Shown here one piece after another: positions 26,713-33,973 of a stretch of DNA of 40,315 nt. The position numbers and the translations under genes were made by a program. This DNA is from Clostridiales bacterium mt11. Its GTDB lineage: Bacteria > Bacillota > Clostridia > Tissierellales > Tepidimicrobiaceae. Where the stretch lies: positions 722,725 through 763,039 of the forward strand of contig LN874946.1 in the NCBI GenBank assembly GCA_001282665.1, read 5' to 3'. Under the pieces are notes generated by a model that did no database searches, had not been told where the DNA came from, and worked only from the letters and a program-made list of their open reading frames with translations. Positions within the stretch are counted from its first letter, which is position 1. Each line of letters opens with the position of its first letter.

Positions 26713-26746
26713 AAATATCCCTCCAATACTATCTAAAGGGATATTT
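26713..26746 (-). promoter_or_regulatory. Hairpin covering the ribosome binding site of the BofC-like gene
   Basis: AAATATCCCT (26746-26737) pairs exactly with AGGGATATTT (26722-26713), which contains most of the GGAGGG site and ends next to the ATG. Ten pairs and a 14-base loop; a likely translational brake. Confidence 0.5.
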
Positions 26747-26778
26747 TTCCCATTTTAAAATAATTTATACATTTTATG

Positions 26779-27411
26779 CTATTTTGTTATTTCCCCTATT
26801 TTAAATCCTGCTTTATCTATTTTATCTATAAGGTCAGCTACATCCTCAGTATCAACACGAAGTATTACCCTATAAACATCAAGTACCTTAGCATCTACCG
26901 CTGCAAAATTTAATATATTAACATTTTCTTTTCTAATAATTTCTGTCAACTTAGCTAATTGCCCTGGAATATCAAACATATTTATTACTATCCTTGTTCC
27001 TCTATCCAAACCAAATATCTCTGAAAATGCATTAAAAATTGAAGTATGGGTCAAAATCCCTACGAACTCATCTTTAGAATTAAATACAGGTAAAAATGGA
27101 GTTCGTACTTCCTTCAACAAATAAGAAGCATTCTCTATTAATTCATTTTCCTTTATAGATTTATAATTATCGTTATATAGTTCTTCTACTTTAATGTCAT
27201 TTAAGAATTTATCTCTATCCACACATTCAATCTCAAAGTAGTACCTATAAATAGCTTCCTTCATTAGGATTCCTTTGAATTCATCTCCATCAAAAGCGGG
27301 CAAGGATAAAAAATCTCCCTTGTTTATCTTTTCTAATGCACTGCCGATATTCTCTTGTAAAGACACAGTTGTCAATTTTTCTTTTGATAACATATGATTT
27401 TTTACGTACAT
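26779..27411 (-). CDS. CBS-pair and ACT domain protein (AcuB-like)
   Basis: A 210-residue soluble protein. Two CBS motifs occupy residues about 5-130, with GDFLSLPAFDGDEFKGIL and TPFLPVFNSKDEFVGILTHTS typical of the fold. An ACT domain follows at about 138-207 (RIVINMFDIPGQLAKLTEII). CBS pairs bind adenosyl nucleotides and ACT domains bind amino acids, so a sensor role is likely, but the ligand and partner are unknown. AAGGGGGAG precedes the ATG. It follows the 243-residue unknown gene by 35 bases on the same strand. Confidence 0.85.
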   Translation of the reverse strand: MYVKNHMLSKEKLTTVSLQENIGSALEKINKGDFLSLPAFDGDEFKGILMKEAIYRYYFEIECVDRDKFLNDIKVEELYNDNYKSIKENELIENASYLLKEVRTPFLPVFNSKDEFVGILTHTSIFNAFSEIFGLDRGTRIVINMFDIPGQLAKLTEIIRKENVNILNFAAVDAKVLDVYRVILRVDTEDVADLIDKIDKAGFKIGEITK

Positions 27412-27446
27412 TGATACTCCCCCTTAAATTTATTTAAAATATATTG

Positions 27447-28178
27447 CTAATATCTGTTAAGTACCCTATCATTGACACCAAACCAACTAGCATCTTTATA
27501 CATTCTTATGGTGTTTTTTATTATAGTCTTAACTACTATTTTATAAATTCTATTTAGTTCATTTGTTGATAAATAAGGCTCTTCTTCTTGTATATTCATT
27601 TCATTATGATTATATTCTATTGTTAGTTGCTTATCCGTATACATATTTAAGTTATATATCTTCCCCTTAACAATTTTTTCACAATATATATTAATGAAAT
27701 CATGCAAATATGATGTTTCTTTTTCTTCATTATCCATTTCTAATTCAAAATTTTCTCTAATCATTTTAATTTCATTTAAAGACGTATTATAATGAAATAA
27801 AAAATTCCTATCATATATCTCATCAACTGGATAATATTTAATTGCTGCATCCTCTAAAATATTTACCCATTTACTATGATAATAACCATTTTTATATCCT
27901 TCCAGATATAAAATTAGCTCAAGTCTATCAATATCCTCATGAATTAATAGAGCAATATTGTTAGAAATCAACTGCCTATCTTTTCTATGTATTAATATCC
28001 TCTTTACCTTTTTTCTTATTTCATTTGTAGATATATATTTGGGACAGATATTTGTCATATTGCTTTCTAAATCATATAGGTTTAGAAGGATATGTATAGA
28101 ATTAATATCATTATTATATAAAAAATTATACTTTAGACCCTCATATATTTCCCAAAGGTTAGCTTTTGCTAAAACCAA
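27447..28178 (-). CDS. Uncharacterised soluble protein, 243 residues
   Basis: I do not recognise a family. The protein begins MVLAKANLWEIYEGLKYNFL and is rich in lysine, asparagine, isoleucine and tyrosine, predicted mostly helical. It has no signal peptide, membrane helix or obvious catalytic motif. The C-terminal end is WFGVNDRVLNRY. It starts with TTG 28178, eight bases after GGGAGG, a good site. A CBS-ACT gene follows after 35 bases, so the two may be functionally linked. The leader upstream (28179-28330) contains a hairpin. Confidence 0.7.
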   Translation of the reverse strand: MVLAKANLWEIYEGLKYNFLYNNDINSIHILLNLYDLESNMTNICPKYISTNEIRKKVKRILIHRKDRQLISNNIALLIHEDIDRLELILYLEGYKNGYYHSKWVNILEDAAIKYYPVDEIYDRNFLFHYNTSLNEIKMIRENFELEMDNEEKETSYLHDFINIYCEKIVKGKIYNLNMYTDKQLTIEYNHNEMNIQEEEPYLSTNELNRIYKIVVKTIIKNTIRMYKDASWFGVNDRVLNRY

Positions 28179-28540
28179 ATTATATCCCTCCCCTTAGCAA
28201 TTGTTTCCAATTAAACAGAGGATTAAACCATTTAATTGCTTTAATACATAGGAAAATCGAAATTTTCTCTAGCTGTGAAATTGAAAACTCTATTTTCAAT
28301 TTTAATAACTTGTCTAGCTTTTATCTAAAATAACGTAAATTATCTACTAGCATAGTTATTATAATCTTATATTTTTTGCTTGACAGCATATACTATTATA
28401 CTACAATAATTTTATATATTGAAAAATAAATTTATAAATTTATTAGTCAAATTAAAAAGCATTGGAATTGTTCCAATGCTATCTTTAGATCATCTATCTT
28501 ATTCAATAGCTGCTTTAATACTATTTCTATAATTCTAAAA
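28179..28540. other. Gene-free stretch with leader hairpin and terminator
   Basis: 362 bases without a credible gene. It holds a hairpin, AAATTGAAAA (28278-28287) with TTTTCAATTT (28293-28302), in the probable leader of the 243-residue gene. The terminator of the MltG-like gene is at 28452-28480. A plus-strand TTGACA-16-TACAAT (28380-28407) faces no visible gene. Confidence 0.5.
28452..28480 (-). terminator. Intrinsic terminator downstream of the MltG-like gene
   Basis: AGCATTGGAA pairs perfectly with TTCCAATGCT around a three-base loop. On the minus strand it is followed by TTTTTAAT. It lies about 60 bases past the stop. Confidence 0.88.
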
Positions 28541-28975
28541 TTATAATGATTTAGTTATTACCTTTATTATGGTTTCATAATCAAAATCTTGAGATAGTTT
28601 ATATTTCCCTACTCTAAGTTTTCTTTGTACTTTTTTTTCCTTGGCAACTCTTTTAAATTCCTCTTCATCATCGATTATACCCAGTTCCAAAAGTCCCTTT
28701 GCAACCTTCTCTAAAGAGTCACCTGTTTCAACTACAAACTCTATTTCCTCAGCCTTTTTAGGTGCTTCTATATTTTTATTGGATTCTTTTTTAGGCAGGG
28801 GTTTAATATTATCCTTTATAAAAACCATTCCTAAATCTGTAGCTAAATTTATAATTTCCTCTTCTGAATAGTCCTTATACTCTATATTGGGATTGAAAGT
28901 ATAAACTGCATTAGTTAATATTATCCCTATTCCCACTCCTAATAGAACAAATGGTATCCTGCTTTTATTAGACAT
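28541..28975 (-). CDS. MltG/YceG N-terminal-domain-like small membrane protein
   Basis: A 144-residue protein with an N-terminal membrane helix (IPFVLLGVGIGIILTNAVY), a lysine-rich linker, and a C-terminal domain of about 65 residues. That domain (VETGDSLEKVAKGLLELGIID and LRVGKYKLSQDFDYETIIK) resembles the LysM-like N-terminal domain of MltG endolytic transglycosylases. The catalytic MltG domain is missing, so it cannot be the enzyme itself. Similar short proteins occur in Clostridia. AAAGGAG precedes the ATG. Confidence 0.75.
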   Translation of the reverse strand: MSNKSRIPFVLLGVGIGIILTNAVYTFNPNIEYKDYSEEEIINLATDLGMVFIKDNIKPLPKKESNKNIEAPKKAEEIEFVVETGDSLEKVAKGLLELGIIDDEEEFKRVAKEKKVQRKLRVGKYKLSQDFDYETIIKVITKSL

Positions 28976-29022
28976 AACCTAACTCCTTTATCCTTTTACA
29001 TCTATTTTACACCATTAAAAGA

Positions 29023-29991
29023 TCAAAGTAAAAAGATATTATTCTTTTTACATTCCTCAATTATCTCCTCAGTCCAAATAGATGCTTGCACTTCACCTAT
29101 ATGTCTCTTTTCCAAGAAAAACATACATATTCGTGACTGCCCAATTCCGCCTCCAATAGTCAAAGGCAGCTTATCTTCTAGTAACATCTTATGGTAAGAT
29201 AGAGTCATCCTTTCTTCAGCTCCAGCGATCTCTAATTGCCTTTCCAAGGAATATTTATCGACTCTAATACCCATACTGGATAATTCTAATGCCATCTTTA
29301 ATTCTGGATTCCAAAACAACATATCTCCATTTAATTCCCAATCATCATAATCTGGAGATCTTCCATCGTGAGGAACGCCAGACTTTAATCTTCCACCTAT
29401 CTTCATTAAAAATACTGCCTTATATTTCTCACAAATTAAATTTTCTCTTTGCTTTGGAGTATAGTTAGGATACATATCCTCTAACTCTTGAGATGTAATA
29501 AACATAATCTGTTCAGGTAATTTGTCCTCTAAGGAGGGATAAATGCCATTTATCTTTTTCTCAGTTTCTTTGAAAACTCCATATATAGTTTGCACTACCT
29601 CCTTTAGATACCCTTCTGTTCTATCTGCCTTTGTTATTACCTTTTCCCAGTCCCATTGGTCTACATAGATTGAATGGATAGAATCTAATTCTTCATCTGG
29701 TCTAATGGCATCCATATCCGCATAGATTCCTTCTCCTACTTTAAAGCCATACCATTTTAATGCCATTCTCTTCCATTTAGCTAATGATTGGACTATTTCT
29801 GCTTTTTGATTATACTTTCTCATGTTAAAAGATACAGGTTTCTCTATACCGCTTAAATTATCATTTAATCCAGTTTCAGGCCTTACAAATAAAGGGGCAG
29901 ATGTTCTAATCAAATTTAACCTTTCAGATAACTCCTTTTCAAAAAAATCCTTTATAATTTTTATTGCTATTTGTGTTTCTCTAATATCCAT
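29023..29991 (-). CDS. asnA: Aspartate-ammonia ligase (asparagine synthetase A)
   Basis: A 322-residue, class II synthetase-like enzyme that makes asparagine from aspartate, ammonia and ATP. SAPLFVRPETGLNDNLSG lies near residue 30, and ELNGDMLFWNPELKMALELS and GGGIGQSRICMFFL in the C-terminal half. The length is close to that of the E. coli enzyme (330). AGGAGG precedes the ATG. It has its own promoter and an Asn-type T-box leader, so it should be induced by uncharged tRNA-Asn. No co-transcribed partner is visible. Confidence 0.97.
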   Translation of the reverse strand: MDIRETQIAIKIIKDFFEKELSERLNLIRTSAPLFVRPETGLNDNLSGIEKPVSFNMRKYNQKAEIVQSLAKWKRMALKWYGFKVGEGIYADMDAIRPDEELDSIHSIYVDQWDWEKVITKADRTEGYLKEVVQTIYGVFKETEKKINGIYPSLEDKLPEQIMFITSQELEDMYPNYTPKQRENLICEKYKAVFLMKIGGRLKSGVPHDGRSPDYDDWELNGDMLFWNPELKMALELSSMGIRVDKYSLERQLEIAGAEERMTLSYHKMLLEDKLPLTIGGGIGQSRICMFFLEKRHIGEVQASIWTEEIIEECKKNNIFLL

Positions 29992-30044
29992 ATCTTATTC
30001 CTCCTAAAGCAAAAGTCTATATTGAAATTTATATCTTAAAATAA

Positions 30045-30077
30045 ATAAAAACCTCTCATCCTAAAGGACGAAAGGTT
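30045..30077 (-). terminator. Regulated terminator of the asnA T-box
   Basis: AACCTTTCGTCC pairs with GGATGAGAGGTT (one mismatch) around a four-base loop and is followed on the minus strand by TTTATTTATTTT. It competes with the antiterminator. Confidence 0.88.
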
Positions 30078-30325
30078 ATCTTCCGCGTTACCACCTTAAT
30101 TAGCAAAGGGCTCAACTTAAAACCAGTACAGAAAATCATTCGATACTGTATAGCTTTTAACGGGCTATAACCGTCTAAGCCTACTCTTTGAAACCCAAAT
30201 TTCGGTTAGATGCTCAAGGATGTTCTTCATCTATAATTCTGTGTTGAATTTCCACCTTCTTTCAACTCTCTATAACTTCCTTATAGATTACTCTTCCTAT
30301 CATGGCTTTGATATTAGTATATTAG
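30045..30325 (-). promoter_or_regulatory. T-box leader of asnA, Asn specifier AAC
   Basis: The minus strand carries the T-box variant AAGGTGGTAACGCGGAAG (30079-30096 region) and AGAGAGTTG in Stem I. The specifier region reads GAAGAACATCC, placing AAC at 30224-30222, which matches asparagine. A terminator stem and T-run follow at 30045-30077. Confidence 0.94.
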
Positions 30326-30331
30326 TTTATA

Positions 30332-30360
30332 ATTATATTAGATAAGAAAATAGATGTCAA
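30332..30360 (-). promoter_or_regulatory. Consensus sigma-A promoter for the asnA leader
   Basis: Perfect TTGACA (30360-30355), 17-base spacer and perfect TATAAT (30337-30332). Predicted start near 30325. The -35 begins 20 bases after the DUF3006 stop. Same architecture as the aspS promoter. Confidence 0.9.
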
Positions 30361-30379
30361 TATGTAATGTAAAAAAACA

Positions 30380-30598
30380 TTATTTACCATCATTGATTAA
30401 AGTTTTAAATAAACTATCTATATGTTTTTTTCTTTCCTCGGTTTTTTCCTTTTTAAGAATGAATCTATTATCTACATATTCAACTATATCCCCTTCTTTT
30501 ATCTCTTTAGGGAATAGTTCTCTATCAAAGGATAAAGTACCCTCTGATATCTCTAATATAACCTGATCTTCCTCAAATCTATCAATTATACCCTCCAC
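30380..30598 (-). CDS. DUF3006 protein
   Basis: A 72-residue small soluble protein. The N-terminal EGIIDRFEEDQVILEI and GDIVEYVDNRFIL match DUF3006, a family of unknown function often next to ComEC-like MBL proteins. GTG 30598 is used, about seven bases after AGGAGGG; upstream in-frame starts overlap the preceding gene. It begins 11 bases after the MBL lipoprotein stop and is almost certainly co-transcribed with it. Confidence 0.85.
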   Translation of the reverse strand: MEGIIDRFEEDQVILEISEGTLSFDRELFPKEIKEGDIVEYVDNRFILKKEKTEERKKHIDSLFKTLINDGK

Positions 30599-30609
30599 CG
30601 AACACCCTC

Positions 30610-31644
30610 CTATTTTACACATTTATCATGAGCCCTATAGCCATTTTCTATAGCTTCCTTTGAGGAATTAAAGATGATTTGATTTTCCTCTTTAGGAAGC
30701 GATCCGCAGCTTTCTTCGTGAAATACCTTAGTATTCTTATTCCCAATATATTGAATATTATCTTTATCTTTTACCATAGTTTCTTCTGATATTTGTAGTG
30801 TCTTACCATCAGAAATAATAACTATATCTCCTAGTTCATCAGTTCTCATAATATTAGAACTTATGCTGGTAAGCCTACCTAAGGTTTCCTTATGTGGATG
30901 ACCATAAGAATTATCTTTCCCTACACTTATTATAAAATAATCAGGATTTATTTTCTTTAAAAATTCACTATTAGATGAAGTCCTTCCACCATGATGTCCC
31001 ACCCTGAGAACATCAGCTTTTAATTCATAACCTTTTTCTATAATATCTATTTCAGAACTTTTTTCTGCATCTCCAGCAAAGATAAAAGAAGTATCCATAT
31101 ACTCTATTTTAGTTACAATAGAAAAATCATTTGTCTCACTATAATCGCTCCTATTAGGTGATAATATAGTGTACTTAAGTATTCCTTCATCTATTATAAA
31201 ATTGCCTCCCTCAGCTAGGTTAATCTTTAAATCTTTATTCTTAATTTCAGTTAGCAATTCTTCAAATATGAGAGTATTAGCTGTTCTTTCTGGCATATAT
31301 ACTTTGCCAATATCAAAGTTTTTCATGACTTTAGGCAATCCACCTATATGATCCTCGTGAGGATGGGTTGCTATTAAATAATCTATCTTATTTATGCCTA
31401 GGTCTTTAAGATATTTTACCACCTTTTCCCCACTTTTTCTAGTCCCTCCATCTATAAGGGATGTTTCTCCATTGGGAAATTGGATAAAAGTACTATCTCC
31501 CTGACCTACATCGATATAATGGATTACTAACTTATCCTCATAATCTTTTGCCACATCATCAACTGGTTCATAGATACAACCAGTGAATATGATGCCTATA
31601 ATTAAAATTATAGATAACAAAAAGGTAATTTTATTCTTTCTCAT
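30610..31644 (-). CDS. ComEC-like MBL-fold lipoprotein with C-terminal metal-binding domain
   Basis: A 344-residue protein. A lipoprotein signal peptide ends at IIFTGC (C23), so it is probably anchored outside the membrane. The MBL domain resembles the C-terminal domain of ComEC (HYIDVGQGDSTFIQFPNG, ATHPHEDHIGG with H94, H96, D98, H99, and GHHGGRTSSN). The last 50 residues (GNKNTKVFHEESCGSLP to GYRAHDKC) look like an Ada-type small metal-binding domain. It lacks the ComEC channel, so a secreted nuclease or phosphodiesterase is more likely than DNA uptake. AAGGAG precedes the ATG. Confidence 0.87.
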   Translation of the reverse strand: MRKNKITFLLSIILIIGIIFTGCIYEPVDDVAKDYEDKLVIHYIDVGQGDSTFIQFPNGETSLIDGGTRKSGEKVVKYLKDLGINKIDYLIATHPHEDHIGGLPKVMKNFDIGKVYMPERTANTLIFEELLTEIKNKDLKINLAEGGNFIIDEGILKYTILSPNRSDYSETNDFSIVTKIEYMDTSFIFAGDAEKSSEIDIIEKGYELKADVLRVGHHGGRTSSNSEFLKKINPDYFIISVGKDNSYGHPHKETLGRLTSISSNIMRTDELGDIVIISDGKTLQISEETMVKDKDNIQYIGNKNTKVFHEESCGSLPKEENQIIFNSSKEAIENGYRAHDKCVK

Positions 31645-31676
31645 ACTCTTCCACTCCTTACATTATAATATAAGAA

Positions 31677-31704
31677 ATCCTTCCTATCGATGGATAAGAA
31701 GGAT
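31677..31704 (-). terminator. Hairpin downstream of the phospholipase C-like gene
   Basis: ATCCTTC and GAAGGAT enclose an inner TATC/GATA stem. The minus-strand tail is TTCTTATATT. Moderate support only. Confidence 0.5.
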
Positions 31705-31712
31705 AAGTTTAA

Positions 31713-32417
31713 CTAAAATTCAAAAGCAAATTCTTTATATGCCTCTTCAGTATATGCATTGACGGTATCAATAATAAAATACGATGTCTTCAAGCTTAGT
31801 GATAATGCAAAATCTAAATCGTTCTCAAATCCAGTCTTTAACGAATACTCTTGAACTACATCTTTTATATATTTTTTAATTATAGAACGAAGTTTTATTA
31901 TTCGATCTTGAAATATATCTATATCATCTACGGTTATAACATTCTTCTTAAACTCATGGTGAGGGGAATATTCATTTAATTTTGCTTCATAGTTTATGTG
32001 TTTAAACATACTGGATGTAAAAGTCCACCTTTCTGCATGAGGAAGACATACAAAATCACTTAAATAATGTGAAATAATGCCTATTTTCTTACTCAATATA
32101 CTTATCGTTATTGGATCAACTTTTCTATTGAATTCTATATATCTACTAATAAATATCAATTTAACTACTTCATTTACCACATAGTTTAAACTCTCGTCTT
32201 GATAATGCCTATGAAGTTTAAATTGTGGCAGTATATCAGGAGCTACAGAACCCCATAATAATTTATCCTTATCAAGTTTTATGCCATAAATATCATAAAT
32301 ATTTGAATATATATTTTCCGCAATTATTTTATGTGTATCTCCAAAAATTTCGAACACATCCTTTATTTTAAATTTACAGCTATAATAAATGCTATAATAA
32401 ATTAAATAAAAAGTCAA
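31713..32417 (-). CDS. Zinc-dependent phospholipase C-like protein (start uncertain)
   Basis: Up to 234 residues. The metal-ligand pattern of zinc phospholipase C is visible: DTHKIIAENI, LWGSVAPDI, GIISHYLSDFVCLPHAERW, and later HINYEAKLNEYSPHHEF. This resembles the N-terminal domain of clostridial alpha-toxin, but there is no secretion signal or C-terminal PLAT domain. The first frame start is TTG 32417 with no good ribosome binding site. That TTG is also part of a possible -35 (TTGACT) followed by TATAGC. Conserved sequence begins near GTG 32357, whose AAAGGA is too close. Activity on lipids is inferred. Confidence 0.72.
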   Translation of the reverse strand: MTFYLIYYSIYYSCKFKIKDVFEIFGDTHKIIAENIYSNIYDIYGIKLDKDKLLWGSVAPDILPQFKLHRHYQDESLNYVVNEVVKLIFISRYIEFNRKVDPITISILSKKIGIISHYLSDFVCLPHAERWTFTSSMFKHINYEAKLNEYSPHHEFKKNVITVDDIDIFQDRIIKLRSIIKKYIKDVVQEYSLKTGFENDLDFALSLSLKTSYFIIDTVNAYTEEAYKEFAFEF

Positions 32418-32458
32418 TATAATAATAAAGCCTATATAGGGAACCTTTTTCTTTACTG

Positions 32459-32995
32459 TTAGTTATTGTTAAACCTTTTATCCAATAATTTTTTATATAG
32501 TAAATAATCATTTTTGCTAAAGGATACAAATTGAACTTCTTCTATCCCACCTTCCTTATTGATAAAATCCGTTACGGCATTAATAGCAATTTTACTAGCC
32601 TCATCTTTAGGGTATCCGTATACCCCTGTAGAAATAGATGGAAAAGCTATGGCATTTATATTATATTCCTTAGCTAACTTTAAGGAATTATAATATGCAT
32701 TATATAATAATCTATCTTCGCCTCTTGAGCCATCTTTATATATAGGTCCTACAGTATGTATAACATATTTACTAGGCATATTTCCCGAAGTTGTTATCCT
32801 TGCCTCTCCAGTAGGACAACCTCCAATTTTTTTACATTGTTCAAGGATAGTTGGTCCTCCAGCTTTATGAATTGCACCATCAACCCCATCGCCACCTAAA
32901 AGAGTATTATTTGCAGCATTTACGATTGCCTCTATCCCTATTTTCGTAATATCCCCTTCTACTATACTTAAACTTACACCTTTGTATTCATACAT
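32459..32995 (-). CDS. Macrodomain protein, O-acetyl-ADP-ribose deacetylase-like
   Basis: A 178-residue single macrodomain. IVEGDITKIGIEAIVNAAN, LLGGDGVDGAIHKAGG and FPSISTGVYGYP are the ADP-ribose-binding signatures of the YmdB/MacroD type, which hydrolyses O-acetyl-ADP-ribose and some ADP-ribosyl-proteins. No sirtuin or ADP-ribosyltransferase lies nearby. AAAGGAG precedes the ATG. Confidence 0.93.
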   Translation of the reverse strand: MYEYKGVSLSIVEGDITKIGIEAIVNAANNTLLGGDGVDGAIHKAGGPTILEQCKKIGGCPTGEARITTSGNMPSKYVIHTVGPIYKDGSRGEDRLLYNAYYNSLKLAKEYNINAIAFPSISTGVYGYPKDEASKIAINAVTDFINKEGGIEEVQFVSFSKNDYLLYKKLLDKRFNNN

Positions 32996-33172
32996 AAGTC
33001 TCCACTCCTTTTTATGCTAATATGTTTTTCCATTGAATCTTTTCACTTTTGTCCTCTTAAACATATGCTTCAGTTGTCCATATTATACAATATTTTTAAC
33101 ATCTTTAATATAAAACTTATCTCCTATACTTTTTAGCCTACTTATTTAGTATATACATTTAAAATGATTTTG

Positions 33173-33201
33173 TTAACAATGGAATAATTGGGATATATAA
33201 T
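33173..33201 (+). promoter_or_regulatory. Candidate promoter of sfsA
   Basis: TTAACA (33173-33178), 17-base spacer, TATAAT (33196-33201). Predicted start near 33208, leaving a leader of about 80 bases before the TTG start. Confidence 0.6.
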
Positions 33202-33286
33202 ATAATGTAACTTTATAAATACTAACTGTAAGTAGTTATAAAACCAAAATTATTTTTCTAATATTAATACTATTGGAGGTATTACT

Positions 33287-33973
33287 TTGAAATATTTAGA
33301 CATAGTTGAAGGAATATTTATAGACAGGCCAAATCGATTTATTGCTAATGTAATGATAGATGGAACTTTAGAAAAAGTCCATGTTAAAAATACAGGAAGG
33401 TGTAAGGAGATATTAAATGAAGGAACTAAAGTTTATCTAGAAAAATCCAACAATCCAAATAGAAAAACTAAATATTCTCTAATATCCGCATATAAAGGGG
33501 ATTTGTTAATTAATATTGATTCTCAAGTCCCTAATAGTGTAGTTGAAGATGCCATATCCTCTAATCAGATTCAAGAATTACTTAATGTAGACTTTTTGAA
33601 AAGGGAGGTAACCTATGGCAATTCAAGATTTGATATATACTATGAAAAGGGAGATGAAAAAGGGTTTGTGGAAGTAAAAGGTGTTACACTGGAGGTAGAT
33701 GGTCTGTCTATGTTTCCTGATGCTCCTACAGAAAGAGGCACAAAGCATGTACTTGAAATGATTAAAACTATTCAAGAGGGTTATAAGAGCTATATATTTT
33801 TCCTTATACAAATGGAGGGTATAGGTTTTTTTACCCCTAATGAAATTATGGATAAAGATTTTGCCAAAGCTCTAAAACTTGCAAAAAAAGAAGGAGTAAA
33901 TATGCTAGCATATAACTCCATCGTAACTCAAGACGAAATATCTTTAGGTAAAAAAGTTAAGATTTTAGTTTAA
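33287..33973 (+). CDS. sfsA: DNA/RNA nuclease SfsA
   Basis: A 228-residue protein of the SfsA family. The OB-fold N terminus has DRPNRFIANVMIDG and HVKNTGRCKEIL; the C-terminal nuclease domain has SRFDIYYEKGDEKGFVEVKGVTLE and FPDAPTERGTKH. Originally named for sugar fermentation stimulation, it has a PD-(D/E)XK-like nuclease fold. It starts with TTG after GGAGG. Its last nine bases overlap the convergent GH18 gene. One of the few plus-strand genes in the window. Confidence 0.96.
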   Translation: MKYLDIVEGIFIDRPNRFIANVMIDGTLEKVHVKNTGRCKEILNEGTKVYLEKSNNPNRKTKYSLISAYKGDLLINIDSQVPNSVVEDAISSNQIQELLNVDFLKREVTYGNSRFDIYYEKGDEKGFVEVKGVTLEVDGLSMFPDAPTERGTKHVLEMIKTIQEGYKSYIFFLIQMEGIGFFTPNEIMDKDFAKALKLAKKEGVNMLAYNSIVTQDEISLGKKVKILV

